Assembly: GCA_029572935.1 (NCBI GenBank)
Contig: JAKQHM010000004.1
Coordinates: forward strand, 1 to 64,000
Direction: 5' to 3'
From: Bacteroidota bacterium
GTDB lineage: Bacteria > Bacteroidota > Bacteroidia > Chitinophagales > Saprospiraceae
DNA length: 64,000 nucleotides
The number at the start of each line of letters is the position of its first letter. Position 1 is the stretch's first letter. The notes below the pieces were generated by a model. That model was not told where the DNA came from, made no database searches, and saw only the letters and a program-made list of their open reading frames with translations. Shown piece after piece: positions 28,701 to 36,560 of this stretch. The position numbers and the translations under genes were made by a program.

Positions 28701-28903
28701 TCAAAAGACTCCGCATCTATGATCGCTGGGGAGAACTTGTTTTTGAGCAAAGTGATTTTCCGCCTAATGATCCTGTTTATGGCTGGGATGGGCACTTTAA
28801 TGGACAGCCGGCTGGGCCAGCTGTATTTGCGTGCACAGTGGAATGGCTGGATGGGGAAGGGGATTCGCATATACTGGCCGGAGATGCGACTTTGGTCCGT
28901 TGA
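25715..28903 (+). CDS. T9SS type B exported protein, paralogue of the preceding gene
   Basis: 1062 residues from the ATG at 25715, which overlaps the stop of the preceding gene as ATGA; a second in-frame ATG lies at 25745. The frame is open further upstream (25598) but that part lies inside the neighbour. The signal peptide is LSVFLIFFGLGFLHAQ. Residues ~50-480 are an IgGFc-binding-like domain (STRPVTVYYEVLSSQCACNP, VKSDKPIAITIKDDLL), followed by a PKD-like domain (DSACAGNEVLLSYEG, WDTPGTYGVRLNISD). Residues 557-964 are exactly eight 51-residue Cys-pair repeats and the end is a type B sorting domain (IPNAFTPNGDGVNDRF). The last two repeats and the sorting domain are much closer to the neighbour than the rest. 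It probably forms a co-expressed pair of surface proteins with the neighbour. Confidence 0.88.
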   Translation: MKCDASSRPVMRGIDNVNTFPEFGSLLFTRIRLSVFLIFFGLGFLHAQTDTLFWFAAPDVSYGYANFDKPILLRISSTGLAADLMISQPANPGFVPISISLNAGASRTVDLSTWLDQIENKPADRILNNGLLIRSTRPVTVYYEVLSSQCACNPEIFALKGSNALGNDFIIPMQTFLENNPGYVPQPFSSFDLVATEDSTLVSITPAFAIIGHSAGLPFNIYLNKGQTYSATAADYRAGTHLQGSRVKSDKPIAITIKDDLLSGVPYGGGCADLGGDQIVPLKVWGSEYIMVRGFLNPPYDRAFFLATRDSTLIWVNNQLRDTLMAGETYVCAIGNNKSAYIRTSAPVAALQMSGFGCEVGLSILPPIRCTGSQSVAFTRSLNEPIFITLLVKSGGQGNFLLNGSSAIVTASLFDTVPGTMGEWMSAQISLSNLDAPVAVASIIENSTHLFHMGLIHGTAGGGCRFGYFSNFNKIDANFGMADSACAGNEVLLSYEGPLGSGAMVEWDFFPAELTQRVDARNVYVRWDTPGTYGVRLNISDAECSDFKVKEIVVLPRRDTIFKISACDSYYWPQTRLSYDSSGVYYDTLTGFLGCDSVVALNLTIQRPDRNVHQVLSCGSYYWPTSGSEYNLSGTYTITLTNSKGCDSVLVLDLEILKASEEKQYASSCDQYLWPVNGSLLTEGGIYRDTLVNHQGCDSIITLDLEISKSIIVGTSVNSCREYVWPINGVRYLNSGQYRDTLQTRDGCDSVLILDLTILAEDKFSDTVSICESYIWPVTSDTLIRSGHYISTFQNSAGCDSVHSLELTILESSSWTDTIIACGKYTWSVTGLSYTQSGTYRINEINQVGCDSQLILHLDIYPEYAFSDTQRHCSSFFWNVNGQAYRQSGDYLAALQSVQGCDSILSLHLRIDPEYLIADTISALDRFYWPLTRAVYDQAGIYSHQILTQDGCDSIHLLVLEIRKRGNVYIPNAFTPNGDGVNDRFTVYASPEVKSIKRLRIYDRWGELVFEQSDFPPNDPVYGWDGHFNGQPAGPAVFACTVEWLDGEGDSHILAGDATLVR
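27383..28606 (+). repeat. Eight tandem 51-codon repeats (second paralogue)
   Basis: 1224 bases, exactly 8 x 51 codons. Same consensus as the array at 24201-25421: two Cys per unit, W-P/S-V-N-G core, SGxYxDTL and GCDS. Again the eighth unit lacks the first Cys (ALDRFYW). Confidence 0.85.
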
Positions 28904-29060
28904 GGATGCGAATCATCTGCCCAAATTCTTTTCCGTTATATTTCCCCCAGGTGTCCATACCCTTAAACCTTGTTCCCCTTGATTGGTCTGTGTAGCTTAC
29001 ATTTGCATTTTAAAAGTCAATTTACCAGATATCTTTTTGAATGGGCAGAAATTGTGATAA

Positions 29061-29879
29061 ATGAATTTTGATTGGTTGCCTCTTGACCGGCCCGTATTAC
29101 TTGCATTTGGAGCCACCATGTTTACCTGGTTTGTCACTGCCTTAGGGGCTTCTCTTGTTTTCTTTTTTAGCTCTATCAATAAGAGGGTACTCAATCTCAT
29201 GCTGGGTTTTGCCGCAGGGGTGATGATTGCAGCCAGCTTTTGGTCCCTGCTTAACCCGGCCATCCAGATGGAAGAAGAGCGAAATGCAGCGCATCCCTGG
29301 ATTCCGGCAGTTGTTGGATTTTTATCAGGAGGCGCATTTTTGTATATTATTGATCAGATTCTTCCGCATTTGCACAGCCGGCTTTCCATCGAGCACTCAG
29401 AGGGAATCAGGACCTCCTGGAATAGAAGTGTGCTGCTAATACTGGCGATTACCCTCCACAATATTCCCGAAGGTCTGGCGGTAGGAGTAGCTTTTGGGGC
29501 CCTGGCAGGCAATCCCGATCCCGGAATACTGGCAGGGGCAATAACCCTGGCACTCGGGATTGGTCTGCAAAATTTTCCGGAAGGGGCTGCGGTTTCCATT
29601 CCCCTCAGAAGGGAAGGTTTTACCAGAACCCGTGCCTTTATGTATGGGCAGCTGTCAGCAGTGGTAGAGCCGGTGGCTGGGGTTTTGGGCGCACTCCTGG
29701 TGGTTTATATGCAACCTGTTTTACCTTATGCTCTTTCTTTTGCTGCTGGTGCCATGATCTTTGTGGTGGTGGAGGAATTGATTCCGGAATCCCAATCGGG
29801 ACACGAGACGGATCTGTCGACCATTGGCGCAATGATTGGATTTGCTGTCATGATGCTGTTGGATGTCGCCTTGGGTTGA
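29061..29879 (+). CDS. ZIP-family divalent metal transporter
   Basis: 272 residues with about eight transmembrane segments and no cleaved signal. The ZIP signature is in TM4 ([16 protein letters not shown]) and TM5 ([17 protein letters not shown]), whose His, Asn and Glu residues line the metal site; E-E-L-I-P-E in TM7 is also typical of the GufA/ZupT branch. These proteins import Zn2+ and other divalent cations into the cytoplasm. The gene stands alone, after a 157-base gap following the adhesin pair. The metal preference cannot be read from the sequence. Confidence 0.93.
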   Translation: MNFDWLPLDRPVLLAFGATMFTWFVTALGASLVFFFSSINKRVLNLMLGFAAGVMIAASFWSLLNPAIQMEEERNAAHPWIPAVVGFLSGGAFLYIIDQILPHLHSRLSIEHSEGIRTSWNRSVLLILAITLHNIPEGLAVGVAFGALAGNPDPGILAGAITLALGIGLQNFPEGAAVSIPLRREGFTRTRAFMYGQLSAVVEPVAGVLGALLVVYMQPVLPYALSFAAGAMIFVVVEELIPESQSGHETDLSTIGAMIGFAVMMLLDVALG

Positions 29880-29977
29880 TTCCATGCGTATCCCGCATTG
29901 GAAAATGGACGTACCACAGACGGATATCGGATACCGTGCCATTTTTCAAAAAAACAGGCAGACAGATGTTCATTATT

Positions 29978-30011
29978 TTTGAAAATACTTAGCCAGGGAT
30001 TGATACATTTG
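29978..30011 (+). promoter_or_regulatory. Promoter with -33 TTTG and -7 TACATTTG
   Basis: TTTG at 29978-29981 and TACATTTG at 30004-30011 are separated by 22 bases, close to the Bacteroidota consensus TTTG-N19-22-TAnnTTTG. The next gene starts at 30038. This is the most complete promoter seen in the window. Confidence 0.55.
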
Positions 30012-30037
30012 CCTGAATAATTTAAGAAATAAATACA

Positions 30038-30931
30038 ATGAAATTCACCTGTTCACTTATCGCTTTTTTTCTTCTTTGTCTGTTGAATAGCGGACCTCTT
30101 TTAGCACAAAATCCTGCTCCGACCAAAGATTCGCTTTGGATACTGGAGACCCGGGATGGTAATACCCACGTAGGTACCATCCAGAAAATTCGCGATACCA
30201 CCCTGATCAATACTCAATTTGGTTTGCTCAGAATTCCCAATGCCAATATCATATCATTGGAACGTTCATCACAGGCAGGAAAAATGGTCCAGGGGGAATT
30301 CTGGCAGGCTAACAATTATGCCACACGTCATTTTTGGGGTCCTTCCGGATATGGTTTGAAAAAGGGACAGGGATATTATCAAAACACCTGGGTATTATTG
30401 AATCAGGTAAGTTATGGATTTACGGATCATTTCACCCTGGGATTAGGCCTGGTCCCGACTTTTCTGTTCGGGGCCCGAGAATACATTCCCTTTTGGCTTA
30501 CGCCCAAATTCAGTTTTCCCTATAAAAATGGCAAAGGAGCCTTTGGGTTTGGCACTATTCTTTTTGGACTTTTGAGGAGCGATGTCAACGAAGGGATCGG
30601 GATTCTGTACGGTGCCAACACTTTCGGTACTCCGGACAGACAATTCACCATTGGTCTGGGTTATGGTTACAGTACGGATGGCGGATTGGCTGACTATCCC
30701 AGCATATCGCTCAGTGGACAACGCAGACTATCAAAGCGATGGGTTTTTCTTACAGAGAACTATATGCTGGCGGTGGGCAATGACGATGGTTTATTAGGAT
30801 TTATTTCAGCGGGTGCCAGGTATATGGGAAAATCCATAGCCCTTGACTTTGGGGGTGTGATGCCCTATGGAGGTGGTATTGACTTTCTGATCGCTGTTCC
30901 ATGGCTGGGCATTACCGTCCCTTTTAAATAG
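30038..30931 (+). CDS. Outer-membrane beta-barrel protein with N-terminal Sm-like domain
   Basis: 297 residues with a signal peptide ending NSGPLLAQ. Residues ~33-75 (WILETRDGNTHVGTIQKI, TTLINTQFGLLRIPNANI) have the five-strand pattern of an Sm/LSm-like small barrel, a combination seen in other Bacteroidota exported proteins. From ~100 onwards alternating hydrophobic/aromatic strands (HFTLGLGLVPTFLFG, QFTIGLGYGYSTDGG, SIALDFGGVMPYGG) indicate an outer-membrane beta-barrel of roughly 10-12 strands ending in F-K. No enzyme or transport substrate can be named. It converges with the kynurenine operon. Confidence 0.75.
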   Translation: MKFTCSLIAFFLLCLLNSGPLLAQNPAPTKDSLWILETRDGNTHVGTIQKIRDTTLINTQFGLLRIPNANIISLERSSQAGKMVQGEFWQANNYATRHFWGPSGYGLKKGQGYYQNTWVLLNQVSYGFTDHFTLGLGLVPTFLFGAREYIPFWLTPKFSFPYKNGKGAFGFGTILFGLLRSDVNEGIGILYGANTFGTPDRQFTIGLGYGYSTDGGLADYPSISLSGQRRLSKRWVFLTENYMLAVGNDDGLLGFISAGARYMGKSIALDFGGVMPYGGGIDFLIAVPWLGITVPFK

Positions 30932-30990
30932 GGAGCTGCAGATTAAAAATTTAAATCCGCTGCAGAAGGACCATTTATCTGGATATGGAT

Positions 30991-31995
30991 TTATTCTGAA
31001 ATTTCCATGCCAAGCCAGCTTTCGGCAGTCCTGTAATTAAGCCAGGATTTTTCATCCAGGTCCAATCCTGACTCCGAGATCAGCTTACCTGGACTCAGCT
31101 CTCCCAGGGGAAAAGGATAGTCGCTTCCCAATGAGACGCGGTCAATCCCGAAAAGGCTGATAAGCTTCATGAGCATATCTTCGTCGTGGACCAGAGAATC
31201 CACCCAGAATTTACCGAGATACCGGTCAGGATGATGTGGATTGTCCACAGCCATCAGATCAGGCCTCACCTCAAATCCATGCCGTATTCTGCCGTAACTA
31301 CCGGGAAATCCTCCACCACCATGGGCAAAGGCTACGCGCAAACTTGGAAACTTTTCGAATATACCTCCAAAGATCATACTGCAAATGGCCAAGGAGCTTT
31401 CTGCAGGCATTCCCACTAGCCAGGGGAGCCAGTACTTACCCATTTTTTCCTTTCCGACCATGTCCCAGGGATGTACAAACAGACAAGCGCCCAATTCCTC
31501 GGCAGCGGCATAAAAGTCGTGGAGGGCAGAATTTTCAAGATTCCATTCGTTTACGTGAGAGCCAATTTCAATGCCTGCCAGGCCCAGTTCACTTACACAA
31601 CGTTCCATTTCCCGGATCGCAAGTTGCGGACTTTGCATCGGCACGGTTCCCAATCCAATAAATCGATCAGGGTACCTTCTTACCACATCCGAAATGTGGT
31701 CATTGAGAAATCTGCTTACATCATAGGCATCCTGCGCCTGGGCCCAATAACTGAAAAGCACGGGAATCGTGCTTAAAACCTGGATGCGGATCCCGTGCTG
31801 ATCCATATCAGCGATCCGGTCTTTGGGTTCCCAGCAGTTGCTTTCAATCTCTCTGAAAAACTTGTCATCAATCATCATTCTGGCACGGCAATGGGCATGA
31901 TGATCCAGGGAAACAAAACCATTGTAACCAAACTTTTCAGCCCATCGAGGCAACCTCTCGGGCAGAATATGGGTGTGGATGTCAATTTTCTTCAT
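30991..31995 (-). CDS. 2-amino-3-carboxymuconate-6-semialdehyde decarboxylase (ACMSD-like amidohydrolase)
   Basis: 334 residues, the usual ACMSD length. ACMSD decarboxylates 2-amino-3-carboxymuconate semialdehyde, diverting tryptophan carbon away from quinolinate/NAD synthesis and into the 2-aminomuconate branch. Zinc-site residues of the amidohydrolase barrel are all present: H7 and H9 in DIHTHIL, His in FVHPWDM (~175), His in FAHGGGGFPGSYGR (~228) and Asp in GSDYPFPLGE (~294). RxxxHGF after GSYG is also typical. It is the last gene of a minus-strand operon, 8 bases after the tryptophan dioxygenase stop, which strongly supports the specific assignment over other amidohydrolases. Confidence 0.9.
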   Translation of the reverse strand: MKKIDIHTHILPERLPRWAEKFGYNGFVSLDHHAHCRARMMIDDKFFREIESNCWEPKDRIADMDQHGIRIQVLSTIPVLFSYWAQAQDAYDVSRFLNDHISDVVRRYPDRFIGLGTVPMQSPQLAIREMERCVSELGLAGIEIGSHVNEWNLENSALHDFYAAAEELGACLFVHPWDMVGKEKMGKYWLPWLVGMPAESSLAICSMIFGGIFEKFPSLRVAFAHGGGGFPGSYGRIRHGFEVRPDLMAVDNPHHPDRYLGKFWVDSLVHDEDMLMKLISLFGIDRVSLGSDYPFPLGELSPGKLISESGLDLDEKSWLNYRTAESWLGMEISE

Positions 31996-32003
31996 CTGTC
32001 CTT

Positions 32004-33104
32004 CTAGCCATGTTTGTAATAAAAACCAAGGCTGCGCTTCATTTCTTCAGGAAGTTCAGGTAATTCAGACCTTGGGATCAGCAAGGTGGAGATATTGTGG
32101 AAATCGAGAAAGATCTGGTGCTTTTTTACTGTATCCATCAGATATTCATATCCGGAAGATCCTCCCGTTCCCGATTTTTTACCCAACATCCGCATGACCA
32201 TTTGTGCATGCCGGTATCTCCAGTTGGTTAATAGTTCATCCATTTCGGTGATCACGTTGATCAGACGACAAGGCAATTGCAGTATGGGTTCGTTGCCATA
32301 GAGCTGAATCAAAAGCGCAGCAATGGTGGCCTTGAAACTCAGCTTGACCTTGCCTTCTGCGATCAGAATGTTGTGATGTACCTCGTCGAAAACATTGATA
32401 AAAAAACTGTCCGTATCTCCATTCATTTTTAAGCGCATCTCCTTTTCGTGATCGGATAGGTAATCGGAATTTAAAATGGCGTCTCGCTCGCGCTGAAGCA
32501 TATTCCGGACAGCCTGCATATATTTACTCTTGAAATCATACTCGCCCATGTCGAGGAAAGGCGTCCGCTCCAGCCAGGCCTGTACCAGGTCAAAGAGACT
32601 GGATTCGCTTTCTATTTTTTCAATCTCCTTTTGCTGAGCTTCGTCAAATTCGTGGTAATATTTATAGGGGGTGTAGCTGATTCGCTTTTCGATCTTCAGA
32701 CCAAGGGTCACCTCCAGTTTTCTGAACTGAAAACTTTGAAATCCTGAGGCTGGAAAAAGATACCCTCTGAAATCAAGAAAGTCAAGTGGGGTCATGGTTT
32801 CCAGAACCTTGATTTGCTGGGTTAGCAATTTCAAAATCTCATTGACTCTTTCCAGCCTGAGCACAGCCACATCAATGTTCTTCTCATCGACGTTGTCGGT
32901 TTTGAAAAGGGATACCACGGAATCCACCTCGTGCAGTATTTGCTTAAACCAAAGTTCATAAACCTGGTGGATGATGATGAAAAGCATTTCCTCATGGGCC
33001 TCTTCTCCGAGTTCTTTGCTTCTGGGATGTTGCGCATCCAGAATTTTTTCCAGCCCTAAGTAGCTGCTATAATGAATGGAACTGTATTTCTTTTCTTTAC
33101 TCAT
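32004..33104 (-). CDS. kynA: Tryptophan 2,3-dioxygenase
   Basis: 366 residues. The haem enzyme that opens the indole ring of L-tryptophan to N-formylkynurenine, the first step of the kynurenine pathway. The frame extends upstream to 33263, but the ATG at 33104 ([17 protein letters not shown]) overlaps the stop of the preceding gene as ATGA. Family blocks visible are [19 protein letters not shown] (substrate pocket), [22 protein letters not shown] and [14 protein letters not shown] with the haem-ligand His, followed by the [11 protein letters not shown] loop. The length and inserts are of the longer, animal-like TDO form common in Bacteroidota. It is co-transcribed with a Rid-family gene upstream and ACMSD downstream. 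Confidence 0.95.
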   Translation of the reverse strand: MSKEKKYSSIHYSSYLGLEKILDAQHPRSKELGEEAHEEMLFIIIHQVYELWFKQILHEVDSVVSLFKTDNVDEKNIDVAVLRLERVNEILKLLTQQIKVLETMTPLDFLDFRGYLFPASGFQSFQFRKLEVTLGLKIEKRISYTPYKYYHEFDEAQQKEIEKIESESSLFDLVQAWLERTPFLDMGEYDFKSKYMQAVRNMLQRERDAILNSDYLSDHEKEMRLKMNGDTDSFFINVFDEVHHNILIAEGKVKLSFKATIAALLIQLYGNEPILQLPCRLINVITEMDELLTNWRYRHAQMVMRMLGKKSGTGGSSGYEYLMDTVKKHQIFLDFHNISTLLIPRSELPELPEEMKRSLGFYYKHG

Positions 33105-33523
33105 AAGGGTTTGTACGCTATTGCCTTTATTTCGATCAGTAAATGGGGGTGGGGGAGTTGGTGAACCGCGACGGTGGTCCTGGCGGGCCCATCGTAGCCA
33201 AAATAACTGTTGTAGACTTCGTTGTAAGCCTTGAAGTCGTTCATGCTTACCAGATAAGTGCAAATTTCCACTATGTCATTCAGGTCTGCTCCCACACTTT
33301 GCAGAATGTCGCGAATGTTGGTGATCACAGCATGGGTTTGTTCCCGGATGTCGAGAGTGACTGCTCCGAATTCATCGGCTTCAGCTCCTGCAAAACTATT
33401 GTCTGCCCTCCTGCTGCTGGTACCTGATACAAATAAAAAATCACCGGCTCTGCGCACATGCGGAAACTTTCCTCTGGGTACTGCCTTGCCTTCCACCACC
33501 TTGGCTTGTTTCTGATTTTCCAT
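33101..33523 (-). CDS. Rid/YjgF-family protein, probable 2-aminomuconate deaminase
   Basis: 140 residues. The Rid fold is clear: [37 protein letters not shown], and the end [24 protein letters not shown] containing the Arg and Glu that bind and activate the substrate. The N-terminal [28 protein letters not shown] matches the subfamily that includes the 2-aminomuconate deaminase of nitrobenzoate/aminophenol degraders (NbaF/AmnD). That reaction comes two steps after ACMSD. Position at the head of an operon with kynA and ACMSD makes this role likely. A generic RidA enamine/imine deaminase is the alternative. Confidence 0.82.
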   Translation of the reverse strand: MENQKQAKVVEGKAVPRGKFPHVRRAGDFLFVSGTSSRRADNSFAGAEADEFGAVTLDIREQTHAVITNIRDILQSVGADLNDIVEICTYLVSMNDFKAYNEVYNSYFGYDGPARTTVAVHQLPHPHLLIEIKAIAYKPL

Positions 33524-33527
33524 TGCC

Positions 33528-33535
33528 CAAAGATA
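33528..33535 (-). promoter_or_regulatory. Bacteroidota -7 element (TATCTTTG) of the kynurenine operon
   Basis: Perfect TAnnTTTG on the minus strand, only 4 bases before the ATG at 33523. If used, the transcript would start at or within a few bases of the start codon, i.e. near-leaderless. Confidence 0.45.
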
Positions 33536-33663
33536 TCATTCCTCATTTAAATTGATATTTTTTCATTAGTCTTGCAATCCGGATCGGAGATCAGCTCAAT
33601 ATTAACCATATTGGTAAAATGAGAGTTGATATGGATGACTCGGGATAGTCAAATAAATCTTTC

Positions 33664-35298
33664 ATGCAGACAAAGATGAATTCTGTTATTTTTGGAAATA
33701 TGTTTTCCGGTCCGTTTGTTCACCCATTTTTTCTTGTGGTTTTAATGGTTTTGGCAGGCTCTGTTTTGCATGGTCAGAATCTGATCTCCAATCCGGGTTT
33801 TGAGAAATGTGAACGTTGTGGCATGTTTGGTAACTCGGGCGTGGAGCTTTCATTGGGAATCGGGGCCAATGATCCGGTGGACTGGTATGGTGTGACCTAT
33901 GGTACTTCTGACTTCAGGCCTGATCAGCCCAATTCAGGTAAGTATCATGGCGGATTCTTCTCTTTTGGCAAATTCGAATATCTGGGTAATGTACTTTCAG
34001 CTCCTCTGGTGGCAGGTGCAGAATACGAGCTGACCTGCTTCATGGGGACCCGTTTTGATTCGGAATTCACACTGGATGAAGTCGGTTTCTGCTTTCAACA
34101 GGGATTGAATACCTATCCTGTCAGTGGACCTCTTACCCGACTTTCTCCACAAGTGACCACTCCGGATGGAGATTTTTTACCTTACAGGTCTTACAAAAAG
34201 TATGCTCTTCGTTTTATTGCTTGCGGAGGTGAAGATCACCTCATCGTTGGCCGATTTAAGGAGCTATCCAGCGGGGATACAGTATTTGTGGGTACCAAAA
34301 GGACGGGTCCTGCGATCACTTATACCATGATAGATGATCTGGAACTGAAAATAGTAAATCAGGCTCCGGACCTGATTCCGGATCTGGTCGAGATCTGCAG
34401 GGGCTTTTCCAGAAAAATAGGCTTAAAGACAGGCATCGTGGCTGAGCGGGTGATTTGGAGCAATGGTACTTCTGCAGACAGTATTATCCTAGATGGCAAT
34501 GATTCCTTAGTTTGGGTCGAAGTGATTTTGTCTGATGGCTGCGCTCCGATTAGGGATACTGCCAGAATTGTAGTTTCAGATTTAAGCCCCAACCTGTTGC
34601 AGGATACAGTTTTCCTTTGTCCGGGTCAAGTTTTTTCTATTCTACCGGATTCATCGGGTTTTATGAACCCAATCTGGTCCCATGGTCCTGTTTCGTTTAA
34701 AACTGAACTACCGGGACCTGGACTTTTCTATCTGGAGGCAGATTCGCCCTGTGGATTGATCAGAGATTCTGTTTGGGCGCTCTCAGCCGATTTATTACCT
34801 GCGGAATTATTGAGTTTTGAGGACACATGTTACTTTGATGGATTGGTCTTATCGGCACCGGTTTTCGTTGGTGCACGGTACAGCTGGAGTGATGGGACCA
34901 TGGAGGCCGAAATGAAGCCAAAGGGTCCTGGAGTTATTTACCTTGTAGCGACCGGAGCCTGCAACCAGGTCATCGATTCGATTTTGATCAGAGGAGGGCT
35001 CAAATTGGACAGTTTGTTTCTTATTCCCAATGTTTTTACGCCCAACGGGGACAGAGACAACGATAGTTTCAGACCTATCGTCCGATCCGGTCTGGAATCC
35101 TTATTGGTAGATTATCAGCTTAGGATATTCAATCGATGGGGAAAGATGCTTTTTGAAACCCAGGACCATGCCCAACCCTGGATTCCGGATCAAGATACAG
35201 GGACAGAAACCTACCTGTATCAGTTGAAGGCTAGGTATCGGGATTGTCCTATAGAACGCACATCCATCCTTTCCGGGGCAGTCAGTATTATCCGCTGA
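33664..35298 (+). CDS. T9SS type B exported protein with N-terminal carbohydrate-binding-like domain
   Basis: 544 residues (a second ATG at 33676 is equally possible). The signal peptide ends SVLHGQ. Residues ~38-235 begin NLISNPGFEKC and form a jelly-roll-like module of the kind found before gliding-associated domains, probably ligand-binding. Residues ~240-440 hold two or three Ig-like/bacterial surface modules with Cys and WSNGTSADSI / WSDGTMEAEM motifs. The last ~95 residues are the gliding motility-associated C-terminal domain (LIPNVFTPNGDRDNDSF, IFNRWGKMLFET), a T9SS type B signal. It is a probable surface adhesin; the ligand is unknown. Confidence 0.85.
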   Translation: MQTKMNSVIFGNMFSGPFVHPFFLVVLMVLAGSVLHGQNLISNPGFEKCERCGMFGNSGVELSLGIGANDPVDWYGVTYGTSDFRPDQPNSGKYHGGFFSFGKFEYLGNVLSAPLVAGAEYELTCFMGTRFDSEFTLDEVGFCFQQGLNTYPVSGPLTRLSPQVTTPDGDFLPYRSYKKYALRFIACGGEDHLIVGRFKELSSGDTVFVGTKRTGPAITYTMIDDLELKIVNQAPDLIPDLVEICRGFSRKIGLKTGIVAERVIWSNGTSADSIILDGNDSLVWVEVILSDGCAPIRDTARIVVSDLSPNLLQDTVFLCPGQVFSILPDSSGFMNPIWSHGPVSFKTELPGPGLFYLEADSPCGLIRDSVWALSADLLPAELLSFEDTCYFDGLVLSAPVFVGARYSWSDGTMEAEMKPKGPGVIYLVATGACNQVIDSILIRGGLKLDSLFLIPNVFTPNGDRDNDSFRPIVRSGLESLLVDYQLRIFNRWGKMLFETQDHAQPWIPDQDTGTETYLYQLKARYRDCPIERTSILSGAVSIIR

Positions 35299-35382
35299 TG
35301 GGTTGGACATATTTGTATTTTTCCTATCAGGGTCGGAAATTTTACGTTTTCTTTGTCTTTGATTAGTGCCAACCATCCATAA

Positions 35383-35658
35383 ATGAAATACACCAGAACC
35401 AGCCTGAAAAAACTCGAGGACCTGTGCAAAGAGTTGGGGTATAAGGTTCGATACGAGCAAGGCCATTTTCAATCAGGATACTGCAGGGTCGAATCTCAAA
35501 AAGTGATCGTGATCAATAAATTTTTCGATGTAGAAGGGCGCATCAATTGCTTTCTGGACCTAATTCCCGATCTTCCTGTTGATGTGGAATCCCTGCCTGC
35601 CGATTCTTTGCGTTTCTATAAAAGCCTCCCGGGCAAATCGGACAAAGTCGAGCTTTGA
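35383..35658 (+). CDS. Small conserved protein of unknown function
   Basis: 91 residues from an ATG at 35383; no signal peptide or membrane segment. The order is helix-strand-strand: LKKLEDLCKELGYKVRYEQG, FQSGYCRVESQKVIVINKFF, VEGRINCFLDLIP. I recall similar short proteins across Bacteroidota, none with a known role. The stop codon is directly followed by the GTG start of the metallo-beta-lactamase gene, so the two are translated together. A regulatory or partner role for that hydrolase is an inference from this coupling only. Confidence 0.75.
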   Translation: MKYTRTSLKKLEDLCKELGYKVRYEQGHFQSGYCRVESQKVIVINKFFDVEGRINCFLDLIPDLPVDVESLPADSLRFYKSLPGKSDKVEL

Positions 35659-36441
35659 GTGTTGAAAGCTTCCAATAAAATATTTTTCCTTGGGACAGGT
35701 ACCTCACAGGGGATACCGGTAATCGGATGCTCTTGTAAGGTATGTAGTTCCCATGATACCAGGGACAGAAGGTTGAGGACATCCGCCCTGATAAATTTTG
35801 ATGGAAAATCCCTGTTGATCGATATCGGGCCAGATTTCCGGCAACAGATGCTGGCAAACTCCCTGTCCAGGGTTGATGCTGTCCTTTTGACCCACCAACA
35901 CGCAGATCACACTTCGGGAATCGATGACATACGACCCGTGAATTTTCTTCAGGATCAACCGATTCCATTTTATGGAACGAGACAGGTGTTGGAAGATTTG
36001 AAAAGAAGATTTGAATACATTTTTGGTCCTAATGATTATCCAGGTATCCCGCAGATCGACCTGATCGAATTTCTGCCTGGTCGAAAGTTTCATTTCCAGG
36101 GAATCGAAATCGAAGCTCTGCCGGTCATGCATGGCCAGCTTCCCGTCACAGGTTTCAGGATTGGTTCATTGGCTTATATAACTGATGCGAAGACCCTATC
36201 GGACGAGTTGGTGGAATCATTATATGGAATTGACTGCCTGGTACTCAATGCCTTGCATCACAGAGAACATCATGCCCATCTCAATTTGTCTCAGGCTCTG
36301 GATTATGTGCATAGAATAAATCCTAATCGAACCTTTTTGGTCCACCTCAGCCATCACATGGGCTTATTTTCTGAGATCTGTGAAACTTTACCCCAAGGGG
36401 TCAGTCTGGCCTATGATGGTTTGCAAATTGAATTGATATAA
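35659..36441 (+). CDS. MBL-fold metallohydrolase, PhnP-like
   Basis: 260 residues. The start is the GTG at 35659, immediately after the upstream stop (TTG 35662 is an alternative). It shows FLGTGTSQGIPVIGCSCKVC with the Cys pair typical of the PhnP branch, the metal-binding LTHQHADHTSGIDD, LPVMHGQLPVTGFRIG, AYITDAK and LHHREHHAHLNLSQAL. PhnP and relatives are phosphodiesterases acting on cyclic phosphate esters, with di-metal (Mn/Zn) centres. In Bacteroidota this gene is common and not tied to phosphonate use; no phn genes are present. The substrate is therefore open. It is cytoplasmic. Confidence 0.88.
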   Translation: MLKASNKIFFLGTGTSQGIPVIGCSCKVCSSHDTRDRRLRTSALINFDGKSLLIDIGPDFRQQMLANSLSRVDAVLLTHQHADHTSGIDDIRPVNFLQDQPIPFYGTRQVLEDLKRRFEYIFGPNDYPGIPQIDLIEFLPGRKFHFQGIEIEALPVMHGQLPVTGFRIGSLAYITDAKTLSDELVESLYGIDCLVLNALHHREHHAHLNLSQALDYVHRINPNRTFLVHLSHHMGLFSEICETLPQGVSLAYDGLQIELI

Positions 36442-36560
36442 GGGATTAACTTCTTTTCCTTGTTTCGTTTCAGATTGAAATCCATTTCCATCCGTTTTTA
36501 AGTAGAACCAAGTCTCCTAAATGGGGTTATTTGGTTTCATACTGTCTGTAAATTTTTGAT

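Noticed and set aside
22662..28903. CRISPR array or mobile repeat as explanation for the repeated sequence
   Set aside because: The repeat is at protein level, in phase with the reading frame, 153 bases long per unit and diverged in DNA; there are no spacers or cas genes.
30932..30990. CTGCAG-containing inverted repeat between the convergent barrel and ACMSD genes
   Set aside because: The arms are interrupted by a 3-base bulge and not followed by a T-run on either strand, so I do not call a terminator.
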